A DNA stretch of 64,000 bases from Phycisphaerae bacterium (GCA_025924315.1 JAICIO010000012.1:1-64000); one strand, 5' to 3'. Shown: positions 9,172 to 19,107, numbered from the stretch's first letter. Translations and numbers: made by a program. The notes: generated by a model not told the origin, from the letters alone.

Positions 9172-10310
9172 TGCGGGTCTTGCATCTTTATGCAGGGAAT
9201 CTCTACGGCGGGATCGAGCGCTTGCTCGTGACGCTCTGGGGTTGCCAGCCGTATACTCCGAAGCTTGACTCCGAGTTCGCGCTTTGTTTCGAGGGGCGAC
9301 TCGCGAACGAACTGCGTGCCGCCGGCGCGACGGTGCATAATCTTGGATCGGTAAGAACCAGCCGCCCATGGACGGTGCTGGCCGCGCGACGTCGACTCGC
9401 GGATCTACTGCGACGTGAGCGGTACGACATTGCGATCTGCCATTCATTCTGGCCGCATGCAATGTTTTCAGGCGTTGCTCGCGCGGCCGGACTGCCTGTC
9501 GTGTTCTGGTTACACGGACAAACGACCGGAAAGCATTGGACCGAACGATGGGCGGCGCGGGCTCGGCCGGACGCTCTCATATGCGTGAGCAAGACGACTG
9601 CCGAAACCGCTCGGCTCGTGTTCCCCGACGTTGAGCCGAAAGTCATTTACGCTCCGCTTTCTGCGCCGCCGACCTTCACGCGTGAAGATCGCGCCGCGTG
9701 TCGTTCGGAATTTAAGACACCCGACGACGCGGTCGTCGTAATTCAAGTGAGCCGGATGGAACCGTGCAAAGGCCACGATCTGCACATCGAGGCAGTGGGA
9801 AAACTCAAAGACGATCCGCGGTGGGTTTGCTGGATGGTCGGTGGCGCGCAGCGGCCGGAAGAATTGGGAATCGAAAGTAGGGCGAAGCAGCGCGTCGCCG
9901 AGCTGGGGATCGAGGATCGCGTGAGATTCCTCGGGCAGCGCTCCGACGTCGCGCGACTCCTGGCGGCCGCGGATATTTATTGTCAGCCGAATCGCGGGCC
10001 GGAGGGATTCAGCATCGCGTTCGTGGAAGCGTGTCTCGCGAATTTGCCGCTCGTTTCCACGGCCATGGGCGGCGCCTTGGAAGTTGTCAACGAGCAGACC
10101 GGCGTCCTTGTGCCGCCCGACAACGTTGAGGCCTTGGCAACATCGCTCCGGCGACTCATCGCGGACGACAACCTGCGACGGCGCCTTGGCGACGGCGCTC
10201 GACGGCAGATCGAATCAATGTGCGATCCGGCGACGCAGATGGAAAAACTGGTCGACTTATGGGACGCGACGGCGGGATCAAAGATGCCGAAGGTCGCACA
10301 ATCGGTTTAA
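9171..10310 (+). CDS. GT4 family glycosyltransferase
   Basis: The 379-residue GT-B enzyme begins MRVLHLYAGNLYGGIERLL, the usual GT4 N-terminal strand and glycine loop. The C-terminal half has VIQVSRMEPCKGHDLHIEAV and E278/E286 in PEGFSIAFVEACLANLPLV. The open frame continues upstream to 9135, but ATG 9171 begins exactly at the first beta strand and shares its A with the preceding TGA, giving a one-base overlap. Predicted to be cytosolic or membrane-associated and to extend the EPS repeat unit. Donor and acceptor are unknown. Confidence 0.88.
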   Translation: MRVLHLYAGNLYGGIERLLVTLWGCQPYTPKLDSEFALCFEGRLANELRAAGATVHNLGSVRTSRPWTVLAARRRLADLLRRERYDIAICHSFWPHAMFSGVARAAGLPVVFWLHGQTTGKHWTERWAARARPDALICVSKTTAETARLVFPDVEPKVIYAPLSAPPTFTREDRAACRSEFKTPDDAVVVIQVSRMEPCKGHDLHIEAVGKLKDDPRWVCWMVGGAQRPEELGIESRAKQRVAELGIEDRVRFLGQRSDVARLLAAADIYCQPNRGPEGFSIAFVEACLANLPLVSTAMGGALEVVNEQTGVLVPPDNVEALATSLRRLIADDNLRRRLGDGARRQIESMCDPATQMEKLVDLWDATAGSKMPKVAQSV

Positions 10311-10477
10311 GTGGTAAACCGTTCTGGCAGCTTTTGTCTGGATTGAGGTTACGGTAAGAACCGGCGCCAGAGCAGTGGAGTATGTTGTACGGGCGATCCC
10401 GTGAGCCAGGGCTTTGTCGGAATCTCACACATTCGGGATACGAAAGCGCGATACGACGTGGCCGAAAGGAATAAACT

Positions 10478-11869
10478 GTGAGCCAGATTGCAACATCGAG
10501 TCCCGCGCTGTGGCAAGCACAGGATCGCGAATCGGCGACGAAAACGGCCGCGCCTGCAGGCAGTCGCTGGGGTTTCCTCGAATTCTTCATCATCGCGCAG
10601 GTTGTTCTGCCGGCGCTTCTCTATTTGCCCGGAACGCAATCGATTCGAATCGTGATCCGTATCGCGCCCTTTGCGCTGAGCCTCGCGGCGCTGGGGTGGG
10701 ACATGCTCAACCATCGCGAGAGGAAGTATCACCCGGCGTTCTACGTCTTGCTCCTGGCGATCCTGTACGTCGCAGCGATGATTTTCTCGCCGTCGACCAA
10801 TACGTTCCTCGCCGGGTTCGGGGAGACGATGTTGTATCTGTCGGTGCTCGCGCCGGTGATCTGGGTGACGCGATATGTGCGCGACGTTGAGCAGGTGAAC
10901 CGCATTCTGGCGATTCTGCTGGTCTGCAACGGAATCAACGCCTGTGTGGGGATCTTGCAGGTCGTCGATCCGCAAACCTGGTTGCCGAAGGAATTCTCGA
11001 GCGTCGTGATGAGCCAGTCGTCGGGTGCGCTCACCTATATGGGCCCAGACGGCCGCGAAATCGTTCGCCCGCCGGGGCTGAGCGATAACCCCGGCGCCGT
11101 GTGTGGTCCGGCAACGACCGCCGCGCTGCTTGGCCTCATCAACTGCGTGCGCCCAATGAAGACGCGCTGGAAGCTGTTCGGACTGCTGTTCGCGTTTGCC
11201 GGTATTGCCGCAGTGTTCCTCAGTCACGTCCGGACAAACATCCTCATCTTGGCGGGGATGGTCTTGGTCTACATGATCGCGCTGGTGGTACAAAAAGAGA
11301 TACCCAAAGCGGTCGCATTGGCCGCCATTGGCGTCGCAATGGTCGCGGGTTCGTTCTTCTTTGCGGCCATCCTCGGCGGCGGCGAGACCATCGATCGATT
11401 CGCGTCGCTTCTGGAAGATGATCCGACAAGCGTCTACTACTCGTCTGCTCGCGGTTACCAGCTGCAATATGACACCGCTGCCTATCTACAGGCGTATCCG
11501 ATGGGCGCGGGGCTCGGGCGATGGGGCATGATGCGCACCTACTTCGGCGACGAGAACAACCTCGCGTCGACGCCGATCTGGGCCGAACTGCAATACCCCG
11601 CCTGGGCGCTCGACGGCGGAATCGTCCTGCTCGTCCTCTACAACGTTGCCATCCTCATCAGCTTTGTTCAGGAGGCAAAGTTGACGGTTTCCAAGAACCG
11701 CAGGTTGCGCGACGTCGCGGCGGTTATCTTCGCGGCCAACTGCGGGACCATTGCGCTCATCTTCGGCTACACGCCCTTCACGACGCAGGTCGGACTGCAG
11801 TATTGGTTCCTCGGCGGCCTGCTCTTCGGCCTCATGCTCGCGCTCAAACGAAAGGGCGAGGTCGTATGA
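10478..11869 (+). CDS. O-antigen ligase/polymerase family protein (Wzy-like)
   Basis: The 463-residue integral membrane protein has about 10-12 hydrophobic segments starting at ~34 and a large periplasmic loop near the C-terminal third (around 300-350) with RGYQLQYDTAAYLQAYPMGAGLGRWG, the layout of the O-antigen ligase/Wzy superfamily (Wzy_C/O-antigen ligase type). Conserved Arg residues in the PPGLSDNPG loop and the GAGLGRWG segment fit polymerase function. The start is GTG 10478 with AAGGA 7 nt upstream. Its last four bases overlap the next gene (ATGA). It would polymerise flipped repeat units at the periplasmic face. A second family member lies at 38571, so which is polymerase and which is ligase is open. 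Confidence 0.8.
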   Translation: MSQIATSSPALWQAQDRESATKTAAPAGSRWGFLEFFIIAQVVLPALLYLPGTQSIRIVIRIAPFALSLAALGWDMLNHRERKYHPAFYVLLLAILYVAAMIFSPSTNTFLAGFGETMLYLSVLAPVIWVTRYVRDVEQVNRILAILLVCNGINACVGILQVVDPQTWLPKEFSSVVMSQSSGALTYMGPDGREIVRPPGLSDNPGAVCGPATTAALLGLINCVRPMKTRWKLFGLLFAFAGIAAVFLSHVRTNILILAGMVLVYMIALVVQKEIPKAVALAAIGVAMVAGSFFFAAILGGGETIDRFASLLEDDPTSVYYSSARGYQLQYDTAAYLQAYPMGAGLGRWGMMRTYFGDENNLASTPIWAELQYPAWALDGGIVLLVLYNVAILISFVQEAKLTVSKNRRLRDVAAVIFAANCGTIALIFGYTPFTTQVGLQYWFLGGLLFGLMLALKRKGEVV

Positions 11870-13047
11870 AGCCGTACCTGATCGTCGCGGCCGACTTCAC
11901 CAACCACGGGGGAATGGATTGGGCGAATTACGAACTGGCATGGCATCTCGCCGAGCGCGTCGGCGCGCCCGTGCATCTGGTTTCGTATCGCGTTTTACCT
12001 CCGCTTTGTGATCACAAGAATGTCACGTGGCACCGCGTCGCCAAGCCGCTCAACAGCTACACGCTGGGCGAATTCGTCATGCGGCGGACGGGGCGAAGAA
12101 TCGCGCAGGAGATCGCGGCCCAGGGCGGACGGGTCGTCGTCAACGGCGGCAACTGCAACTTCGGCGACATCAACTGGGTTCACGCCGTGCAGGACGCATG
12201 GGACTGCCGCGACGAACACGCGCCGCTGCTCTTTCGCTTGCGGCACCACTCGAACAAAAAAGTCGTCCGCAAGCAGGAGCGAGACGCCGTTCGCTCGGCG
12301 AAAATCGTGCTGACCAACTCCGATGCGGCGCGACAACAGATCATCGACGGCATCGGCATCCCGCCGCAGCGGGTGCATCGAGTTTATTACGGTACCGACC
12401 CGAACATCTTCAAACCCGCCAGCGACAGCGCGCGACAGGCGGCGCGCACGGCGCTCGGCTGGGCGCCGGATCGGCCGGTGGTGACGTTCATCGGCGCGCT
12501 CGGCCACGATCGCAACAAAGGTATCGATGTACTCTACGCCGCGTGGGAGAAGCTTTGCCGCGATCCGAATTGGAATGCGGATGCCGTGATCGTCGGCGGC
12601 GGGGCAGAAGTCGAGCTGTGGCGCGAGCGCGCGAAAGCCGCCGGCCTCGAGAATCGCTTCCGCATGATGGGCTTCACGAAGCGCGTGCCGGAAATTCTCG
12701 CGGGGGCCGACGCGCTCGTTTCGCCGACGCATTATGACGCGTACGGCCTCGGCGTTCACGAAGCGCTTTGCTGCGGGCTGCCCGCGTTTGTCACGCGCTC
12801 CGCCGGGATCGCCGAGCGTTATCCCGCGGATCTCCAGGACCTGCTGCTCGATAATCCACCCAGCGCTGACGATCTGGCCGCGAAGCTCAAGCGCTGGCAT
12901 TCGGCACAACCCGAGTTCCGCCAGCGGGTCGCGCATTTCAGCGATGAGCTGCGCCAGCGCACCTGGGCCGATATGTCCAGCGACATCGTCGCGCTGCTCG
13001 AACCGCAAACGAAACCATCCGCCGTCACTGAGGAAATCCTGGTATGA
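11866..13047 (+). CDS. GT4 family glycosyltransferase
   Basis: The 393-residue protein has a GT4 fold: an N-terminal domain starting MKPYLIVAADFTNHGGMDWANYELAWHL, and a C-terminal domain with VTFIGALGHDRNKGIDVLY. In the donor-site motif the first glutamate is replaced by Asp (YDAYGLGVHEALCCGLPAFV), while the second Glu is kept. ATG 11866 overlaps the previous stop as ATGA, and its own stop overlaps the next gene in the same way, so three genes in a row are tightly coupled. The reading frame is open further upstream, but that part is antiparallel-frame Wzy sequence. Substrate unknown. Confidence 0.87.
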   Translation: MKPYLIVAADFTNHGGMDWANYELAWHLAERVGAPVHLVSYRVLPPLCDHKNVTWHRVAKPLNSYTLGEFVMRRTGRRIAQEIAAQGGRVVVNGGNCNFGDINWVHAVQDAWDCRDEHAPLLFRLRHHSNKKVVRKQERDAVRSAKIVLTNSDAARQQIIDGIGIPPQRVHRVYYGTDPNIFKPASDSARQAARTALGWAPDRPVVTFIGALGHDRNKGIDVLYAAWEKLCRDPNWNADAVIVGGGAEVELWRERAKAAGLENRFRMMGFTKRVPEILAGADALVSPTHYDAYGLGVHEALCCGLPAFVTRSAGIAERYPADLQDLLLDNPPSADDLAAKLKRWHSAQPEFRQRVAHFSDELRQRTWADMSSDIVALLEPQTKPSAVTEEILV

Positions 13048-14012
13048 GCGAACGAATTCTGATCACCGGCGGCGCCGGGTTCATTGGCTGTCACCTCGCC
13101 GAGCGATTGCTCGACGCCGGCCATACTGTCACGTTGCTCGACAATCTATCGACCGGTCGATACGCCAACATCTCGCATCTGGAAGGGCGAAAGGGCGTCA
13201 CGGTCATTATCGATAGTGTGCTGAATGAACCACTGATGGAGCAGCTCATCCGCGAGAGCGATCAGGTCTATCACATGGCCAGCGCCGTCGGCGTGAAGCT
13301 GATCATGGAACAGCCGGTGAAGACGATCGAAACGATTTTCGGGGGAACTGACGTCGTGCTGCGTCACTGCTCCCGCTTCCGCAAGCGCGTCTTGATTCCG
13401 AGCACGAGCGAAGTGTACGGCAAAGGCGTTTCGGTTCCCTTCCGCGAAGACGATGACGTGCTCACCGGATCGACGAGCAAGCACCGCTGGGCGTATGCCT
13501 GCGCGAAATCGCTCGATGAATTCCTCTCACTGGCGCACTATAAAGAAACGCGCCTGCCGGTCGTCATCGTTCGTCTCTTCAACACCGTCGGCCCGCGGCA
13601 GACGGGACAGTACGGAATGGTCGTGCCACGCTTCGTGCAGGCGGCGCTCAAGAATGAAGATCTAATCGTTCACGGCGACGGCCAACAGTCCCGCTGTTTT
13701 GGTCACGTGAAGGACGTGGTGACGGGTCTCGCGAAGTGCCTGGAAGTTCCGCAGGCGTTCGGCCAGGTGATCAACATCGGCAACGAAGCGGAAGTGACCA
13801 TCAATCAACTCGCTCAGGCCTGCATCGACCTCACGCAGAGCAAGAGTAAAATCCAGCACATTCCGTACAGCGAAGCATACGGCGAAGGGTTTGAAGACAT
13901 GCGCCGCCGTGTGCCATCGCTCGAGAAGGCTCGCGCGCTCCTCGGGTATAAGCCGACGCTGACCCTGAACGACATCATCCGCGATGTCGCCGCGAGTCTG
14001 CGCGGGAACTGA
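13044..14012 (+). CDS. NAD-dependent epimerase/dehydratase (extended SDR), sugar-nucleotide type
   Basis: The 322-residue extended SDR carries the NAD-binding TGGAGFIG at residues 8-15, a serine motif STSEVYG, and the catalytic Y151-x-x-x-K155 pair in WAYACAKSLDE. PRQTGQYGMVVPRFV and VHGDGQQSRCFGHVKDVV are typical of UDP-sugar 4-epimerases and UDP-glucuronate decarboxylases. It should supply a modified nucleotide sugar for the neighbouring GTs. It shares four bases with the GT gene upstream, and the flippase gene starts 17 nt after it. The exact reaction cannot be chosen between epimerase, decarboxylase and dehydratase from sequence alone. Confidence 0.87.
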   Translation: MSERILITGGAGFIGCHLAERLLDAGHTVTLLDNLSTGRYANISHLEGRKGVTVIIDSVLNEPLMEQLIRESDQVYHMASAVGVKLIMEQPVKTIETIFGGTDVVLRHCSRFRKRVLIPSTSEVYGKGVSVPFREDDDVLTGSTSKHRWAYACAKSLDEFLSLAHYKETRLPVVIVRLFNTVGPRQTGQYGMVVPRFVQAALKNEDLIVHGDGQQSRCFGHVKDVVTGLAKCLEVPQAFGQVINIGNEAEVTINQLAQACIDLTQSKSKIQHIPYSEAYGEGFEDMRRRVPSLEKARALLGYKPTLTLNDIIRDVAASLRGN

Positions 14013-14029
14013 TCGCGACCGAGACGCCG

Positions 14030-15523
14030 ATGAACGAAATCCACGGCAAAGCGAAGCGCGGCATCAAAATGTTGATGGGCCGCCAGGTCCTGCTCCAGGT
14101 AACGGGCTTGTTCACCGGTATTATCCTGGCGCGCAAGCTCAGTCCGGCGGAGTTCGGCCTTTTCGCGATCGCCACGTTCCTCGTTCAGCTCTTCGCATTC
14201 TTCGGTGATTTCGGCCTGGCAGGATCTTTCATCCAGCGCGAGTCCGAGCCGACCGATTACGAGCGCAGCATCGCGTTCACCCTGCAGCAAATCCTCACCG
14301 TCATCATTGTCATCCTGCTCTGGATCACCGCGCCGTGGCTCGCGAGCTTCTATCCGAAAGCGCCACCCGAAACCGCGTGGCTCATTCGCGCGCTGGCGAT
14401 CGGGCTGTATCTTTCGTCCTGGCGCACCATGAGCGCGCTGCAACTCGAGCGGCATCTTCGCTATACCGAACTCGCGATTATCGAAGTAGTCGAGAATCTG
14501 ACCTACCAGGGCTTGGCGGTTGGCTTGGCGCTCACCGGTTACGGCGTGTGGAGCTTCGTCTGGGCCACCCTCGCGAAATCGGTTCTCGGCGCGCTCGGCA
14601 CATACTTCGCCTCGCCGTGGAAGGTCAATTTCGCGTACGAAGCGAAGATCGCCAAGGCGATCCTCCGATACGGTGTGCCGTTTCAGATCCAGGCGATTCT
14701 CAATCAGGTGAGTGCATGGGTGACGCCGGTGATCGTGGGCCCGCTGATTGGACCGGCGGCGGTGGGTTATCTCGGCTGGGCGTCGGCTCAAGGTCGCCGG
14801 CCGCTCATTCTCGTCGACAACGTGATGCGCGTCGCGTACCCGCACTTCGCGCGCATTCAGAGCGATCGCAAAGAAGTGATCCGCATCCTTCTTCGTTACA
14901 TCACGTATCTGCTGCTGCCGATGGGGCTCTGGTTTTCACTGATCGTGGTCGCGGCGCCGTCGGCGGTGACGTGGATTTATACCGATAAGTGGAACCCCGC
15001 GGTCGCCGCCCTGATGCTGTACGCCGCGGCGCTGGTGGTCGACTTGTTCCAATGGACAACCGGCGTGACGCTCAACGCCATTGGCGACGTCAGCTTCACG
15101 ACGAAGATCGTGTTGATTCGCGGCATCCTGAGCTTTGCGTTCGCGCTGCCGCTCTTGCATTTCATCGGATATAACGGCGTTCCGCTCGGCTATGTCGCGG
15201 CCAGCGCGCTCACCGCTCCGTTTTTGGTTCATCGGCTGGGCAGCGGAACGATTCGCAGAACGATCGCGAGCATCGCGTGGACGGCGGTTCCCGTCCCCGT
15301 GGCCATCCTGCTGGGCAGGCTTTCATTGCTGGTACCCGTAAATATCGTGCTCAAGACGTTCGTCTCCGCGGCGGTCGTCTGTGGCGCTTATGCGATGACT
15401 GCCTGGATGATCGCGCCGAGTGACGTCCGTGAAGTGATCATGCAATGGCTGCAGCGCATCTTGAGGAGCAAGCCCGCCGTGACGTTACCGCCGAGCGCCA
15501 TTAGCGAGCCGGCACAGGTCTAA
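14030..15523 (+). CDS. wzx: Polysaccharide flippase, Wzx/MOP superfamily
   Basis: The 497-residue protein has about 12-14 hydrophobic segments and the MOP-family N-terminal pattern: an amphipathic start, then a helix with GLFTGIILARKLSPAEFGLFAIATFLVQLFAFFGDFGL. The IQRE segment after the second helix (SFIQRESEP) is common in WzxC-type flippases. It would move lipid-linked repeat units across the inner membrane. Its stop overlaps the next GT start by one base. The flippase assignment is strong; the transported oligosaccharide is not known. Confidence 0.86.
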   Translation: MNEIHGKAKRGIKMLMGRQVLLQVTGLFTGIILARKLSPAEFGLFAIATFLVQLFAFFGDFGLAGSFIQRESEPTDYERSIAFTLQQILTVIIVILLWITAPWLASFYPKAPPETAWLIRALAIGLYLSSWRTMSALQLERHLRYTELAIIEVVENLTYQGLAVGLALTGYGVWSFVWATLAKSVLGALGTYFASPWKVNFAYEAKIAKAILRYGVPFQIQAILNQVSAWVTPVIVGPLIGPAAVGYLGWASAQGRRPLILVDNVMRVAYPHFARIQSDRKEVIRILLRYITYLLLPMGLWFSLIVVAAPSAVTWIYTDKWNPAVAALMLYAAALVVDLFQWTTGVTLNAIGDVSFTTKIVLIRGILSFAFALPLLHFIGYNGVPLGYVAASALTAPFLVHRLGSGTIRRTIASIAWTAVPVPVAILLGRLSLLVPVNIVLKTFVSAAVVCGAYAMTAWMIAPSDVREVIMQWLQRILRSKPAVTLPPSAISEPAQV

Positions 15524-16632
15524 TGATCCGAAGCTCGACCACAGCCATCGTCAGTTGTCCCGCGCCGTACGGTTCGGGTGGGCTGGGCCAGCATCTGGCC
15601 GAAGTCGTCGAGGGCCTGCGCGCGGATCACGAGCTGGCCGGATATTTTTGCGCGAAGCCACTCGCCGCAGATCTCGCTGCGGGAATTGGCTGGCCCGTTG
15701 AAGACCGCATACTGCATTGGCGATTGAAGTACACCCCCGCGCGGTTCGATCCCGGTCGGCGAGCATTTCTGGCCTTCGATCGATTCGATCGTAAGGTCGC
15801 TGCTGCACTCTCGAGAAAAGCGGACACTTTCTATGCGTTCGTCGGCGCCGCTCGAGAAACCTTCATCCGCGCCCGGAAATTGGGTTTTTCCACGCTCGCG
15901 CTCATCGCGGCGAACAGCCATGTGGATAACGTGGTCGCGCAGCACAAAAAGGCCTATTCGCGCCATCCGTACGAATCGAGCTGGTTGAACGAAGCCCATC
16001 GGAAAAAGACGCTCAGGGAGTACGAGCTGGCGGATCGAATTTACGTCGCCTCGCGATACACGGAGCATTCGTTTTTGCAACGTGGATTCCCCGCATCGAA
16101 GCTCGTTTACAAACCACTGGCACCGAATCCGCGGTTTGCGGAAGCAGCGAAGTCGCGCATCGAGCGGCCAAACGACGACGGCGTATTCCGCGTCGTTTGC
16201 GTCGGCAGTGTGACCGTTGGCAAAGGCATACCGGTGCTTATCGAAGCGTTTTCCCGCTTCAACTCGATGCCGGCCGAGCTGATCCTCGTCGGCGGAAGTT
16301 CTTCGCGAGGCATGGCACGCTACATGCGAAAAGTTTTGCACGACGATCCCCGAATTAGCATCCAGCCGGGCGATCCGTTGCCGCACCTCATGACCGCAGA
16401 TGTTTGTGTCCACCCAACATGGGAAGACGGATTCGCCTATGCTTCGATGGAAGCACTGGCCGCCGGCGTTCCGGTGATCGTTACAGATCAGACGGGAATG
16501 AAGGACTTCGTTCGCGAAGGCGAGAACGGTTTCATTATTCCCGCTGGAGACGTCGACGCCCTGATCGATCGACTGGAGGCGATTGCGCGCACCGGGCCGT
16601 TCGCGTGCGACGGGAAGGTCGTAAGCCGATGA
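15523..16632 (+). CDS. GT4 family glycosyltransferase
   Basis: The 369-residue GT-B enzyme starts with APYGSGGLGQHLAEVVEGL. The donor domain has CVGSVTVGKGIPVLIEAF and a variant catalytic pair D302/E310 in EDGFAYASMEALAAGVPVIV, where Asp takes the place of the first Glu. ATG 15523 shares a base with the flippase stop (TAATG), and its own end overlaps the next start as ATGA. It belongs to the uninterrupted EPS transcription unit. Confidence 0.87.
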   Translation: MIRSSTTAIVSCPAPYGSGGLGQHLAEVVEGLRADHELAGYFCAKPLAADLAAGIGWPVEDRILHWRLKYTPARFDPGRRAFLAFDRFDRKVAAALSRKADTFYAFVGAARETFIRARKLGFSTLALIAANSHVDNVVAQHKKAYSRHPYESSWLNEAHRKKTLREYELADRIYVASRYTEHSFLQRGFPASKLVYKPLAPNPRFAEAAKSRIERPNDDGVFRVVCVGSVTVGKGIPVLIEAFSRFNSMPAELILVGGSSSRGMARYMRKVLHDDPRISIQPGDPLPHLMTADVCVHPTWEDGFAYASMEALAAGVPVIVTDQTGMKDFVREGENGFIIPAGDVDALIDRLEAIARTGPFACDGKVVSR

Positions 16633-17849
16633 GAATCGCCCATTTCATGCCGAACATCTGGGAACCCGGCGGCATTGCGTCTTACATCGCGCGTGTTGGC
16701 GCGATGCAGCAGGCGGATGGTCATCAAGTGCTGTACTTGGATTACGAGGCGCACCGAAGCGCAACAACGCTGGCTGATCGCGAGACGCACTATGTTTCCG
16801 ACGACGCGGATCTGCTTGCCGCGACCAAGCGCTTATCGCTGGATCTGCTGCACACGCATACTTTGGTGAACGGTCTGGAGCGCGTTCCCGTGCCATGCGT
16901 TCGAACGGTTCACGGCCATCAACCGTTTTGCCCAAGCGCATCTCGATTTCTGAAACGGTGGTCTAAACCCTGCGATCGAGCGTACAGCCCTCTCGGCTGT
17001 GCGTGGGGTCATTTCGTGGACCATTGCGGCAGCATTCGTCCGGCGGAGTTCCTCGCCGGGTTCGCGAGAACGAAGCAGGAGATGAAGGGTCTGAGCGCCG
17101 TATGGGTAACGACCGACAGTGATTTCATCCGAACGCAGATGCTTCGATCGGGTTATGACCCCTCGCGAATCGTCGCAATGAACATGCCCGTGCCGGAGAC
17201 GGCCCGCGCAGTGCCGCTCACGAAGGAGGGCCCGCCGCGGATGCTGTACGCAGGGCGGATTGTGCCGTCGAAGGGTGTGGATTCTCTGATCAAAGCACTG
17301 CGGCACGTGCGAACGGACGTCAAGCTTGATATCGCGGGCTCTGGCCCACATGAGGAAAATATCCGCAAGCTGATTCGGCGCGAGAACCTCGAATCGCGTG
17401 TGACTCTGCATGGCTGGTGCGATAGCGCGCGGGTTGATCAATTGCTGCGCGAAGCACGTGCTCTGATCTTTCCCTCAATCTGGCACGAGCCGGGTGGAAC
17501 CTCGGCATTCGAAGCGATGATGCAGGCGCGACCGGTGATCTGTTCGCGCGTGGGCGGGATGCCGGAAGTGGTCATTCACGGTGAAACTGGATTGCTCTAT
17601 CCGCCCGGCGATGAAAAAGCGCTCGCTGCCGCGATCGATCAACTCGCCGGTAGTTGGGAGCAGGCTGCCAGATTAGGAACGCAGGCGCGCGAGTACGTGA
17701 TGTCCAGGTACACCTTGCGATTGCACGTCGACCAACTGGCAAAGGTCTACGACACGTGCATTGCCGATTTCGCGTCGCGGCGCAAGGCGGGGCGCGATTC
17801 GTTGCCCGAAGGCGCGGCGGATGCCGCGGCCCTTTCACGCAACTCTTAG
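16629..17849 (+). CDS. GT4 family glycosyltransferase
   Basis: The 406-residue protein begins MRIAHFMPNIWEPGGIASYI, a typical GT4 opening loop. The middle has a Cys/His-rich insert (HGHQPFCPSASRFLKRW, CDRAYSPLGCAWGHFVDHC), which occurs in a subset of GT4 enzymes and may bind a metal. The donor domain has YAGRIVPSKGVDSLIKAL and HEPGGTSAFEAMMQARPVI with the two glutamates. An open frame extends to 16404, but ATG 16629 forms an ATGA overlap with the previous gene and begins at the first strand. Substrate unknown. Confidence 0.87.
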   Translation: MRIAHFMPNIWEPGGIASYIARVGAMQQADGHQVLYLDYEAHRSATTLADRETHYVSDDADLLAATKRLSLDLLHTHTLVNGLERVPVPCVRTVHGHQPFCPSASRFLKRWSKPCDRAYSPLGCAWGHFVDHCGSIRPAEFLAGFARTKQEMKGLSAVWVTTDSDFIRTQMLRSGYDPSRIVAMNMPVPETARAVPLTKEGPPRMLYAGRIVPSKGVDSLIKALRHVRTDVKLDIAGSGPHEENIRKLIRRENLESRVTLHGWCDSARVDQLLREARALIFPSIWHEPGGTSAFEAMMQARPVICSRVGGMPEVVIHGETGLLYPPGDEKALAAAIDQLAGSWEQAARLGTQAREYVMSRYTLRLHVDQLAKVYDTCIADFASRRKAGRDSLPEGAADAAALSRNS

Positions 17850-17952
17850 CCGATGACGGATTGCGGAGCATTTTATGGATCATTTTGAGTCGCCCCAAGC
17901 GTCCCCGAGCGGCCTGATCCAATCTGAGTGACGATTCCCTCGATCCCTTCCG

Positions 17953-19092
17953 ATGCCGCCGAACGTCTGGGCCATCCTCACAGGAGAATATCCACCCGAT
18001 CTCGGCGGGGTTGCCGATTACACGCGCATCGTCGCGGAAGCGCTCGTGGAGACGGGGGATGAAGTTCACGTCTGGACGCCGTCCACCGCTTCAGCGCCGC
18101 CGCCATATCGTGGCGGCGTCTGCGTGCATCCGCTGCCGGATCGCTATTCGCCGAAAAGCCTGCTGCGGTTGCAGCGCGAGATCTCTTTGCTTCCACAGCG
18201 GCATCGGTTGCTGCTCCAGTACACGCCCAACGCCTTTGGAATGCTGGGGACGAATTATCTGTTCGCGTTGTGGCTTGCGGCACAGCGTGTTCGGCCGTCA
18301 ATCATGTTCCATGAACTGTACATGCCGCTCACGCGGAATCAGCCGACGAAGTACAACGCGCTCGCCGTCGCGCAGCGGATAATGCTGGCGCTGCTCATGC
18401 AATCCGCCGAGCGCGCGTTTGTGTCGATCCCGACGTGGGGAAAGCAACTTGAGTCGTACGGCGACGGGCAATCGATCCAGTGGCTGCCAATCTTCAGCAA
18501 CATCGGCCGGGAGTTCGACCTGAACCGCCGGGATGCAGTTCGCGAAACATACCTTCGCGGCGGAGGCGGCCTTCTCCTGGGCCATTTCGGAACGTACGGA
18601 GCGCTCATTTCAAACCTGCTGATGGAGCTCATTGCGCCGATGCTGGAGCGTGACGCCCGCCGTCGCTGGTTGCTCATGGGTTCCGGCAGCGAGGCATTCG
18701 CGGCGAAGGTTGTGCAATCGCATCCCGATCTGGTGAGCCGTGTTCACGCGACCGGCACTTTGGAACGGGGCGAACTTGCGGCGCATCTGTCCGCGTGCGA
18801 TCTGTTGATCCAGCCGTATCCCGACGGTGTGAGCACACGCCGTGGAAGCCTCATCGCGGGGATGTGTCTGGGCGTGCCGACGGTCTCGCCGGTCGGGGCG
18901 TTGTCCGAGCCGTTCTGGTGGGAGAAGAAACCTATCCTCGTCGCGCCCGAGCCGACCGGTGCGGCGCTGCTTACCGCGGCGGAGCGGGCGCTGGCCGATC
19001 CGGCGCTTCGTGCCGAGGCGGGCCGTAAGGCGCGGGACTTCTACGAGCAAAATCTTGACGTCAGGCACACGATCGCAGCGCTTCGGGCTTAA
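17953..19092 (+). CDS. GT4-like glycosyltransferase with divergent donor motif
   Basis: The 379-residue protein has the GT4 N-terminal loop LTGEYPPDLGGVADYTRIV and a C-terminal Rossmann-like domain (LLGHFGTYGALISNLLMELI). The usual E-x7-E segment is replaced by YPDGVSTRRGSLIAGMCLGVPTVS, so the first glutamate is missing and the second position is not Glu. This matches a GT4 subgroup with an RRGSL motif, but activity should be considered less certain than in its neighbours. It begins 103 nt after the previous gene, the largest gap in this part of the run. Confidence 0.8.
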   Translation: MPPNVWAILTGEYPPDLGGVADYTRIVAEALVETGDEVHVWTPSTASAPPPYRGGVCVHPLPDRYSPKSLLRLQREISLLPQRHRLLLQYTPNAFGMLGTNYLFALWLAAQRVRPSIMFHELYMPLTRNQPTKYNALAVAQRIMLALLMQSAERAFVSIPTWGKQLESYGDGQSIQWLPIFSNIGREFDLNRRDAVRETYLRGGGGLLLGHFGTYGALISNLLMELIAPMLERDARRRWLLMGSGSEAFAAKVVQSHPDLVSRVHATGTLERGELAAHLSACDLLIQPYPDGVSTRRGSLIAGMCLGVPTVSPVGALSEPFWWEKKPILVAPEPTGAALLTAAERALADPALRAEAGRKARDFYEQNLDVRHTIAALRA

Positions 19093-19107
19093 CCGTTTTG
19101 TATCGTC

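Noticed and set aside
11521-11865. Upstream extension of the GT4 gene at 11866
   Set aside because: The extra residues are an alternate-frame reading of the Wzy-like gene; ATG 11866 has a clean ATGA overlap and begins the GT fold.
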